NCBI GenBank assembly: GCA_017443065.1
Contig: JAFSPF010000091.1
Span: 1 to 52,422 of the forward strand
Source: Lachnospiraceae bacterium
Lineage (GTDB): Bacteria; Bacillota; Clostridia; Lachnospirales; Lachnospiraceae
Direction: 5' to 3'
Length of the DNA: 52,422 nt
The position numbers and the translations under genes are program-made. This document shows, in pieces, positions 46,387 to 52,422 of this stretch (positions are counted from its first letter, which is position 1; each line of letters begins with the position of its first letter). The notes under the pieces are model-generated. The model was not told where the DNA came from and made no database searches. It saw only the letters and a program-made list of their open reading frames with translations.

Positions 46387-47114
46387 TGGCGGGGAAGGAA
46401 CAGACGGGACAATCGTTTTCGGAAGCGGTCCGTGCGGAGATCGCCATGCAGGAGGAGGATGCGCCCCACTGCAGGCAGGCTGCGATGCTTGCCATGGCGG
46501 GGGACTTTACAAGCGAGGCTGCAGGGTATAAGATGGAAAGACGCTGCTGCAAACGTGCTTTCCTGCGGCATGCCTTCCTGAAGACCGGAACGATGAGCGA
46601 TCCCGAAAAGGGCTATCATCTGGAATTTGTCTGTGAGGAGGCATTGTATGCGGATCTGGTGCAGGGATTCCTGAAGGAATTCGGCATCCGCTCCGGGCGG
46701 ACGCTGCGCAAAGGCCGCTCCGTGGTTTATCTCAAGGACGGGGAGGATATTGCGGAGCTTCTGAACGTGATGGGCGCGCACCGGCAGCTGATGGAGCTGG
46801 AAAACTTAAGGATTTACAAGGAAATGCGCGGCCGGGTGAACCGGCGCGTCAACTGCGACGCGGCCAACATCCGCAAGACGGTCGGTGCGGCCGCGGAACA
46901 GATCGAAGCCATCCGCGCGCTGGAGGAGCAGGGACGGCTGAAGCGTTTGCCCGCACCGCTTTACAAGGCGGCAAGGGCAAGGCTCAAATATCCGGAGGCC
47001 ACACTCGCGGAGCTGGCGGAGCGGATGGATCCGCCGATCGGAAAAAGCGGCATGAACCATCGTCTGCAGAAAATCATTGCGGTTTACCGGGAAGAGACCG
47101 GACAGAAAGGATAA
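46386..47114 (+). CDS. whiA: WhiA-like regulator lacking the first LAGLIDADG half
   Basis: 242 residues against about 315 in Bacillus and Streptomyces. The start SFSEAVRAEIA and CRQAAMLAM is normal. Then after residue 38 the sequence jumps in about ten codons to RRCCKRAFLRHAFLKTG, which normally comes after a LAGLIDADG-like repeat of some 75 residues. The second repeat, the linker (GRVNRRVNCDAANIRKTV) and the C-terminal helix-turn-helix (LAERMDPPIGKSGMNHRL) are intact. No frameshift remnant fits in between. WhiA controls division in Gram-positives. ATG 46386 shares a base with the rapZ stop. Confidence 0.88.
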   Translation: MAGKEQTGQSFSEAVRAEIAMQEEDAPHCRQAAMLAMAGDFTSEAAGYKMERRCCKRAFLRHAFLKTGTMSDPEKGYHLEFVCEEALYADLVQGFLKEFGIRSGRTLRKGRSVVYLKDGEDIAELLNVMGAHRQLMELENLRIYKEMRGRVNRRVNCDAANIRKTVGAAAEQIEAIRALEEQGRLKRLPAPLYKAARARLKYPEATLAELAERMDPPIGKSGMNHRLQKIIAVYREETGQKG

Positions 47115-47129
47115 GAAGGGGAGGAAGGT

Positions 47130-47384
47130 ATGTCAAAGAAGATCATCACGATCGGAACAAATGAGGCGGTGGATGCCCGCGGCATTGCGGAAGCCGTGCA
47201 GCTGGCATCGCATTATGAGAGCTCGTTGCACATTCAGGCGCGCAACATGAGCGCCAATGTCAAGTCCATCATGGGCATGATGACGATGGAACTGACCAGG
47301 GGAGAGGAGATCACGTTGGTTGCGGAAGGCGCGGATGAACAGGAGGCGCTGGAAGGCTTACAGCATTATTTTGCCGGGGTATAA
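47130..47384 (+). CDS. HPr/Crh-like protein with Asp15 and Ser46
   Basis: 84 residues with the HPr fold. The position of the PTS phosphohistidine is Asp15 (EAVDARGIAE), and the following Pro is Gly18, so it cannot take phosphate from enzyme I on His. The regulatory Ser46 is kept in VKSIMGMM, as is the GAD motif near the end. The combination resembles Crh of Bacillus (Gln15, Ser46), which acts with CcpA after phosphorylation by HprK. Position after whiA is the crh locus of Bacillus. Whether Asp15 mimics a phosphohistidine is unknown. SD GGGGAGG. Confidence 0.88.
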   Translation: MSKKIITIGTNEAVDARGIAEAVQLASHYESSLHIQARNMSANVKSIMGMMTMELTRGEEITLVAEGADEQEALEGLQHYFAGV

Positions 47385-48293
47385 ATGGCACAGGATAAGA
47401 AACTGCTTTTTATTTACAATCCGCATGCGGGAAAGGAGCGGATCCGCTCGCATCTGATCGATGTGATCGACGTCTTTTCCCAGGCGGGATATGAGGTGAT
47501 CGCGCATCCGACACGCGGCCCCGGCGACGCGACGGAAGCGGTGCTTCACCGGTCCGCGGGATGCTCGCTTGTGGTCTGCTGCGGCGGCGACGGGACGCTG
47601 GATGAGACCGTCAACGGGATGCTGGAAGCGAATGAGATTCTGCCGCTCGGTTATATCCCGGCGGGGAGCACCAATGATTTTGCGGTGAGCCTCGGGATTC
47701 CCGCAAGGATGGTGCCTGCGGCAAAGATTGCGGTACGCGGAGAGGATTTCAGATGCGACGTCGGTGAAATGAACGACGCGCTTTTTGTTTATACGGCGGC
47801 CTTCGGTCTGTTCACCAGAACCTCCTACCGCACGGGACAGCGCATGAAAAACGTGCTCGGCCATGCGGCCTATCTGCTGCAGGGCGCAACGGAGCTTACG
47901 GACATCCGCTCGTACCGGATGCGTGTGACGCATGACGGGGAGGAAATCAAAGGGAATTTTATCTACGGGATGGTGACCAATTCCGTTTCCATCGGCGGCT
48001 TCAGGGAGATCACGGGAAAAAATGTCCGTCTGGATGACGGGGTGTTTGAAGTGACACTGATCAAAATGCCGAAGAATCCGGTGGAGCTGTCCTCCATCGT
48101 GACGGCGCTGGTCAGCCGCAGTCTTCATTCGGAGCTGATGATCAGCTTCAAAACCGCGCAACTGACGCTGGAATGCGCGGAAGAAGTGGCCTGGACCAGG
48201 GACGGTGAATTCGGCGGTGCGCACAAACGCGTGGAGATCGTGAATCACAGGCAGGCGATCGTTTTCCGGGTTCCGAAGAAAAACCCCTCATAA
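47385..48293 (+). CDS. Diacylglycerol/lipid kinase (YegS/DgkB family)
   Basis: 302 residues. The nucleotide-binding motif CCGGDGTLDETVNGML is at about 65-80, with the N-terminal FIYNPHAGKERI and the GSTNDFAVSLGI segment typical of the DAGK catalytic domain. It phosphorylates diacylglycerol or related lipids. The start codon follows the stop of the Crh-like gene immediately, so both are translated together. The link with HPr-like regulation is positional only. Confidence 0.9.
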   Translation: MAQDKKLLFIYNPHAGKERIRSHLIDVIDVFSQAGYEVIAHPTRGPGDATEAVLHRSAGCSLVVCCGGDGTLDETVNGMLEANEILPLGYIPAGSTNDFAVSLGIPARMVPAAKIAVRGEDFRCDVGEMNDALFVYTAAFGLFTRTSYRTGQRMKNVLGHAAYLLQGATELTDIRSYRMRVTHDGEEIKGNFIYGMVTNSVSIGGFREITGKNVRLDDGVFEVTLIKMPKNPVELSSIVTALVSRSLHSELMISFKTAQLTLECAEEVAWTRDGEFGGAHKRVEIVNHRQAIVFRVPKKNPS

Positions 48294-48385
48294 GGGGGGT
48301 TGCAGGAAAGATGAAGATCGTGTAAAGTGATATTATATTTTTTTTATAATTATGATACCTTGAGAGGAGAAGGGAGACAGGAATC

Positions 48386-48967
48386 ATGAAATTTTGTACA
48401 AGCTGCGGCGCACAGATTGAGGACAACGCCAATGCCTGTCCGTACTGCGGTGCGATGCAGAGCGGTGCACAGCGGGCAGCAGGTGCCCCGGCACAGGGCG
48501 GCTATCAGCAGATGCCCTCGTATGCTCCGGCCCCGGCAAAGGGCGGTCTGAAAATCAGTATCGGCGGGATTGTGGCGGCCGTCGGTTATCTGCTGATCCT
48601 GATTGCGCTCTTTGTGCCGATGTACTCTTATTTGGGTGTGGGAGTGCCTCTCCGCCTGATGACGACAGCGGGAAGTGTGATGGGCGATGCCGCGATGGGA
48701 TGGCTGTTTTATGTACCTCTGATCTTTGTCATTGTCGGTCTGTTGTGCGCCCTGCTGTCTGTTTTCACGCGCAATAAGGTGGTGCTGCTGATTGTGACCA
48801 TCTTCGAGGTCCTCTTTTCGGTTCTTGCGCTGATTATTATTGTGATGGCCAAATCGGAATTCGGCGGAGTCGTCAGTCTCAGCGTGGGTTTCTTTATGTG
48901 GATCATCGGTATCGTGGTGGCGTTTGTCGGCATGATCATGGATTATGCCGGAAAGAAAAGAGGGTAA
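48386..48967 (+). CDS. Zinc-ribbon membrane protein
   Basis: 193 residues. The first 21 form a zinc ribbon of the form CxxC-x10-CxxC (CTSCGAQI, CPYCG). A Gly/Pro/Gln-rich linker is followed by four membrane helices (about 54-78, 110-130, 133-155, 158-185). Function unknown. SD GAGAGGAGA; AT-rich DNA before the gene (TATAAT at 48345-48350) may be its promoter. It is a paralogue of the next gene. Confidence 0.82.
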   Translation: MKFCTSCGAQIEDNANACPYCGAMQSGAQRAAGAPAQGGYQQMPSYAPAPAKGGLKISIGGIVAAVGYLLILIALFVPMYSYLGVGVPLRLMTTAGSVMGDAAMGWLFYVPLIFVIVGLLCALLSVFTRNKVVLLIVTIFEVLFSVLALIIIVMAKSEFGGVVSLSVGFFMWIIGIVVAFVGMIMDYAGKKRG

Positions 48968-48997
48968 AACGGATTCTTTAACGAGGAGGGAGTTCTG

Positions 48998-49618
48998 ATG
49001 AAATTCTGTGGCAACTGTGGAAAACAAATCGATGACAATGCGAATGCGTGCCCGTTTTGCGGCACCATGCAGGGCGGCGCGAGGCCGCAGACGGGCAGAC
49101 AGGGCGGCGGCTTTCCGGGTGCCGGTCAGTTTGCCGGCTTTCAGGCGGGCGGCGCAAAGTCGGAGGGCCTGACACTGCCGAAGATTCTGATGCTTGCCGG
49201 CGGTGTGCTGGCGTTCCTGTCCTGCTTCTTCTCGGTGATCAAGGTGTCGATGAGCGCATTTGGTGAGAGCTATTCCGAGGGTATTTCCATGCTGGGCATC
49301 GGCTTTATGGGAGTTCTGGCACTTCTGCTGGCGATCGCGGTGATTGCGCTGGTGGTTGTGGATACCTTTGTAAAGCCCCTGGGCATGATTCCGCTGATCG
49401 TGGCGGCGGTGGACGTGGTCTGGTTTGTGATTATGTTCATTTATCTTCTGGTGCAGAAGGGCCGTGCGAACAGTATGCTGGGTCTGGACGACCTTGGAAG
49501 TCTCGGCGGCTCCATCGGTGCCGGTGCCGGTATGGGCTTCGGCTTCTGGCTGTACCTGATCGCGAGCCTTGTGATTGCGGCCGGTACGGTGCTCTGCTTC
49601 CTGGGTAAGAAAAAATAA
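48998..49618 (+). CDS. Zinc-ribbon membrane protein (paralogue)
   Basis: 206 residues with the same plan: zinc ribbon CGNCGKQI...CPFCG, a linker rich in Gly and Gln, then four membrane helices (about 60-80, 98-120, 125-148, 178-200). The linker and helices have diverged from the upstream copy, while the ribbon is nearly the same, including the shared DDNANACP. SD GAGGAGGGAG. Function unknown. A third ribbon protein lies at 51558. Confidence 0.82.
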   Translation: MKFCGNCGKQIDDNANACPFCGTMQGGARPQTGRQGGGFPGAGQFAGFQAGGAKSEGLTLPKILMLAGGVLAFLSCFFSVIKVSMSAFGESYSEGISMLGIGFMGVLALLLAIAVIALVVVDTFVKPLGMIPLIVAAVDVVWFVIMFIYLLVQKGRANSMLGLDDLGSLGGSIGAGAGMGFGFWLYLIASLVIAAGTVLCFLGKKK

Positions 49619-49766
49619 GCGGGAGAAGGGGAAAAGCGCCGTGACGTTCATAATTTGTTCAAAAGTTTTTTAAAGACTTGTCATGGCGAATCGTTTTTTG
49701 GACACTTTTATTTGTTATATTGATAATGTCCGAAAACGAAATTACCACAAAAACTTTTTCATAATA

Positions 49767-49961
49767 ATGCCGGGTGCGCAGAGCGCGCCCGGCATCCTCC
49801 CTTTGTGAGCGCATATTTTCCGACAAGCATACGCATGACGCAAATTTATTTGCGCTCATGCGTATATTTGTCGGAATAACGGACATAAGGAAGAAGCGCG
49901 ATAGCGCGGATTCCGAATGTCCGCCGGATTGCGGGAGCACCGAAGGTGCGGAGCAATCCGA
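49767..49961. repeat. Array of four hairpins in a gene-free gap
   Basis: Four stem-loops follow each other. 49767-49795 (ATGCCGGG and GCGC arms); 49818-49876 (TTCCGACAA, ATACGCATG and CGCAAAT arms, about 25 bp); 49881-49922 (GGACAT/ATGTCC, GGAA/TTCC, GCGC/GCGC); 49925-49960 (CGGATTGC/GCAATCCG, GCACC/GGTGC). All have short internal loops at matching positions. The first may serve as a terminator. The rest of this 358-base gap holds AT-rich DNA without an open frame. Confidence 0.65.
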
Positions 49962-49976
49962 GATATGCGCGATCTG

Positions 49977-50498
49977 CTACATCACCTCCGGCGCCGGATA
50001 CTCCACCCCAAACGTCTCCACCGTCACCGTCTGCATGACCTGCGGCGTGAGCGGTCTGTCCTGAAAGTCCGTCTCCGTCTCCGCGATGCGGTTGACGACC
50101 TCCATCCCTTCCGTCACCTTGCCGAAGCCGGCGTAGTCACCGTCTAAGTGCGGGGAAGTCTTGTGCATGATGAAGAACTGGCTGCCGCCGGAATCCGGGA
50201 TCATGGTGCGCGCCATCGAGAGCACGCCCGGCGTATGCTTCAGATCGTTTTTGAATCCGTTGGAAGAAAACTCGCCCTTGATTTCATAGCCCGGGCCGCC
50301 CATGCCGGTGCCCTCCGGGTCTCCGCCCTGCAGCATAAAGCCGTTGATGACGCGGTGAAAGATCACGCCGTCATAAAAGCCTTTTTTGATGAGCGAGATA
50401 AAGTTGTTGACGGTGTTCGGCGCGATCTCCGGATAGAGCTCCGCCTTGATCACGCTGCCGTCTTCCATTGTAATTGTGACAATCGGGTTCTGAGCCAT
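49977..50498 (-). CDS. Cyclophilin-type peptidyl-prolyl isomerase
   Basis: 173 residues. Active-site segments are FHRVINGFMLQGGDPEGTG (about 51-69), SMARTMIPDSGGSQFFI and the DGDYAGFGKV turn. It catalyses proline isomerisation; there is no signal peptide, so it is cytoplasmic. The ATG at 50498 has AGGAGGT upstream; an open frame continues further upstream but does not resemble the family. It is divergent from the GNAT gene. Confidence 0.92.
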   Translation of the reverse strand: MAQNPIVTITMEDGSVIKAELYPEIAPNTVNNFISLIKKGFYDGVIFHRVINGFMLQGGDPEGTGMGGPGYEIKGEFSSNGFKNDLKHTPGVLSMARTMIPDSGGSQFFIMHKTSPHLDGDYAGFGKVTEGMEVVNRIAETETDFQDRPLTPQVMQTVTVETFGVEYPAPEVM

Positions 50499-50520
50499 GA
50501 TGCTACCTCCTGTTTTTGAT

Positions 50521-50549
50521 TTGTAACAGTATAACATACATGGTATAGT
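50521..50549 (+). promoter_or_regulatory. Promoter of the GNAT gene
   Basis: TTGTAA (50521-50526), 17 bases, TATAGT (50544-50549) with upstream TGG. The expected start point is at or near the A of the ATG at 50556, so the mRNA may be leaderless. Confidence 0.6.
50528..50536 (-). promoter_or_regulatory. Extended -10 of the cyclophilin gene
   Basis: On the minus strand TGTTATACT (50536-50528) overlaps the GNAT promoter, so the two divergent promoters compete for space. Confidence 0.5.
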
Positions 50550-50555
50550 TGTACC

Positions 50556-51470
50556 ATGCTCGGAGAAGTCGTATTCCTGCTGGGGGAACAAGCATATGTG
50601 AAGGAGCGTCTGGCCTGCGGGGAGGCCTGTGCGATGCTGCGCGCAAGGGGCCTGGCCGCGGAGGTACACAAGGCCGCCGAGGTGGCGGATGAGGTGCTGA
50701 AGGGGCGGGACGGACTGCTTGTGCTGACGGATGATCCGGACCGTCTGATGACATTGACGGAAGCGGGGATCCCGGCGATCGCCTACCGGCATGAGGGCTG
50801 TGCGGAGACCTCCTTTTCCGGCGCGCTCTATATCTTCGAGGAACCGCAGGAGATTGACGCGGATTCCTATGTCAAGGCATACCAGCGTGCGGCGGGAGAG
50901 CCCTGGGAGATTCTGAAGACGGAACGGCTCCTGCTCCGCGAGACGACGGTCGAAGATCTGGACGCTCTTTATGAAATATACAGGGATCCGGAGATGACGC
51001 TCTTCATGGAGGGATTGTTTGAGGATCCCGCGGATGAGAAGCGTTACATGGAGGACTATATCCGCAATGTCTATCAGCTGCTGGGCTTCGGTGTCTGGAC
51101 CGTGATCGAACAACGGACGGGAGACATCATCGGCCGTGCGGGCTTTTCCGTCCGCGCGGGCTTTGACCGCCCGGAGATCGGCTTCCTGATCGGAAAGAAC
51201 TGGCAGGGAAGAGGTTACGCAAAGGAAGCGGTGGAGGCCTGTCTCGTCTATGGCAGGGATGTCCTCGGCTTTGCGGAGGTGCAGGCGCTGGTGAAGGAAG
51301 GAAATGCGGTTTCCGTGCACCTGCTGGAATCCCTGGGCTTTCAGACCCGAGAAACCGTGGAGATCGAGGAGGACATCTACGGCGGCGTTTACCCCGGCGG
51401 GGAAAACGCCCGCACGGCCATCGGCAGCGCCCGCAGGGGCAGGTACCTGGAGATGTTTTTGCGCCTGTAG
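50556..51470 (+). CDS. GNAT acetyltransferase with an N-terminal accessory domain
   Basis: 304 residues. About 128-300 are a RimJ/RimL-type GNAT domain (ILKTERLLLRETTVEDLDALYEI; acetyl-CoA motif IGKNWQGRGYAKEAVEACL). The first 120 residues form an alpha/beta domain I do not recognise. No SD precedes ATG 50556, and the predicted transcript starts there; alternatively GTG 50598 with TGGGGGAA upstream is used, which would drop 14 residues. Substrate unknown. Confidence 0.8.
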   Translation: MLGEVVFLLGEQAYVKERLACGEACAMLRARGLAAEVHKAAEVADEVLKGRDGLLVLTDDPDRLMTLTEAGIPAIAYRHEGCAETSFSGALYIFEEPQEIDADSYVKAYQRAAGEPWEILKTERLLLRETTVEDLDALYEIYRDPEMTLFMEGLFEDPADEKRYMEDYIRNVYQLLGFGVWTVIEQRTGDIIGRAGFSVRAGFDRPEIGFLIGKNWQGRGYAKEAVEACLVYGRDVLGFAEVQALVKEGNAVSVHLLESLGFQTRETVEIEEDIYGGVYPGGENARTAIGSARRGRYLEMFLRL

Positions 51471-51503
51471 GGCAAGAAACTGATAGATTTTGCGCTGTCC
51501 CTG

Positions 51504-51512
51504 TGGTAGAAT
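51504..51512 (+). promoter_or_regulatory. Extended -10 promoter of the coiled-coil zinc-ribbon gene
   Basis: TGGTAGAAT, 45 bases before the start; no clear -35. Confidence 0.5.
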
Positions 51513-51557
51513 AACAGCAACGCAACAAACAAAGCAGTTACAGCAGGAGGGGTTCTT

Positions 51558-51992
51558 ATGGCTGGATTTATGGACAAAATGAACAGTCTCACGGAGACAA
51601 CGAAGCTCAACGGCGAGCTGAAGAATCTGCAGCAGCAGCGGCAGAATCTGATGGCACAGCTCGGCCAGGCCGTGTATGACTACAAAAAGAACGAAGGCGG
51701 GGAGGAACCGGATTATTCGCAGATGATTGAGGCGATCGATGCGGTGAACGCCAACACAAAGGCGATCGAGGAGCGCATCGCGATCTTAAAGGGCGGCGTG
51801 GTCTGCCCGAACTGCTCGCAGATCGTGCCGCAGGGCAACCGCTTCTGCCCGCACTGCGGTCATGAGATGCCGACACCGGAGCCGCCGCAGATGCAGGCGC
51901 CGGCCGGCGGCGGATTCTGTTCGGGCTGCGGCGCGCCGATACAGCCCGGCATGAAGTTCTGCGCCAAGTGCGGAACGCCCACGGGCGCATAA
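51558..51992 (+). CDS. Coiled-coil protein with two zinc ribbons
   Basis: 144 residues. About 1-80 form a Gln/Leu-rich coiled coil (LNGELKNLQQQRQNLMAQLG). Two zinc ribbons, both CxxC-x10-CxxC, follow (CPNC...CPHC at about 90-107, CSGC...CAKC at about 123-140), separated by a Pro/Gln linker. No membrane segment. It is typical of many small Clostridia proteins of unknown function. SD GGAGGGG. Confidence 0.8.
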   Translation: MAGFMDKMNSLTETTKLNGELKNLQQQRQNLMAQLGQAVYDYKKNEGGEEPDYSQMIEAIDAVNANTKAIEERIAILKGGVVCPNCSQIVPQGNRFCPHCGHEMPTPEPPQMQAPAGGGFCSGCGAPIQPGMKFCAKCGTPTGA

Positions 51993-52044
51993 GCATTCCG
52001 GCGGACAGGAGAAGGATCCGCCGCAAAATCACAGCACATTCATG

Positions 52045-52080
52045 AGGGGGTACGCCCGCAGAAAAGCGGGCGTACCCCCT
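52045..52080. terminator. Strong hairpin after the zinc-ribbon gene
   Basis: A perfect 15-bp stem (AGGGGGTACGCCCGC and its complement) with loop AGAAAA. There is no T run, so termination is likely but not certain. Confidence 0.6.
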
Positions 52081-52422
52081 ATCATATAAATAATCATAGA
52101 AACAGCGCCAAAACAAAAAAAGTCAATCCAAAAAATAAAAACTGTGAGCAGAGGTTAAAAATAGTCAAGGCATTTCTTCATGATCTTGAATGATTTCGTC
52201 GTTTTTCGTAAATAATGTATAAATCCGCCCTAAAAATTTGGGAGATTTGTGCATTGAATCACTTTGCGCTTTTCGGTAAACCCCATCTTCGACAGTTCAA
52301 GAGCCGGAAAGCCCCATATATATTGGGATTCCGGCTCTTTTAAGCAAGATGAAATGTTGTATATGAACTTCAGGACTGATATTTTTTAATCATACGGCTT
52401 AAATCCTTTGGGCGATAGTGCA
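52081..52422. other. AT-rich gene-free end of the window with a possible small RNA
   Basis: No convincing open frame. A weak promoter (TTGAAT 52186-52191, 17 bases, TAAATA 52209-52214) lies upstream of the terminator at 52299, so a transcript of about 120 bases is possible. A leader of a gene beyond the window is equally possible. Confidence 0.35.
52299..52341 (+). terminator. Rho-independent terminator
   Basis: AAGAGCCGGAA (52299-52309) pairs with TTCCGGCTCTT (52329-52339), with an inner CCCA/TGGG pairing, followed by T. Confidence 0.75.

Noticed and set aside
48282-48301. Hairpin AACCCC/GGGGGGTT after the lipid kinase gene
   Set aside because: Short stem with no T run; not enough to call a terminator.
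50499-51320. Extension of the cyclophilin frame upstream of 50498
   Set aside because: The true start has an SD and a family-type N-terminus; the extension is antisense to the GNAT domain.
1-52422. CRISPR array, tRNA, rRNA, insertion sequence or prophage
   Set aside because: No regular spaced repeats, cloverleaf, transposase, integrase or phage genes could be found by reading both strands.

Overview
The window is a GC-rich, gene-dense stretch of a bacterial chromosome. The gene set points to an anaerobic Bacillota, class Clostridia, probably Lachnospiraceae-like. The evidence is a sodium-pumping decarboxylase, a V/A-type ATPase instead of an F-type one in this stretch, a tRNA-Trp T-box leader, PerR, HPr kinase, WhiA and RapZ, a small SRP RNA, chemoreceptors, and the rqcP-divIC-tilS-hpt-ftsH neighbourhood. 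The yabP, yabQ and spoIIE genes that accompany that neighbourhood in Bacillus are absent, which hints at a non-sporulating lineage. No plasmid, phage, insertion-sequence or CRISPR signal was seen.

Layout. 1-4648: end of a biotin carrier, then decarboxylase beta and alpha subunits and an MFS transporter. 4651-4776: a long imperfect hairpin. 4802-6964: a degenerate GGDEF-EAL protein and a thioesterase. 6921-7604: minus-strand perR with its terminator, operator and promoter, back to back with plus-strand promoters. 7661-14777: V-type ATPase operon E-DUF2764-A-B-D-I-K. 14878-15981: a minus-strand AAA ATPase with a repeat array upstream. 16164-17944: maf and an iron alcohol dehydrogenase. 18262-21806: two tandem, nearly identical chemoreceptors. 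21813-23582: T-box and a TrpB2-type tryptophan synthase beta. 23645-26283: GtrA, DegV, PAP2. 26350-32762: SRP RNA, rqcP, divIC, a minus-strand chemoreceptor-tilS pair, hpt, ftsH. 33017-36659: GH13 amylase, fructose-bisphosphate aldolase, greA. 36917-43396: BTAD-like regulator, YitT protein, a second ftsH, uvrC. 43420-48293: hprK, murB, rapZ, whiA, a Crh-like HPr and a lipid kinase. 48386-52422: three zinc-ribbon proteins, a cyclophilin and a GNAT enzyme.

How it fits together. The decarboxylase exports Na+, and the V-ATPase proteolipid keeps the residues that bind Na+ in Enterococcus NtpK, so both may belong to one sodium cycle. The hprK-to-Crh block is a carbon-control and cell-envelope cluster. 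In it, glmR is missing, WhiA has lost its first LAGLIDADG half, and the HPr-like protein has Asp at position 15 but keeps Ser46.

The main unexplained features are the long imperfect hairpins in intergenic gaps (three of which share a sequence core), the two proteins carrying degenerate GGDEF-like modules, and the unusual WhiA/Crh pair. All calls come from reading the sequence; no database search was run.
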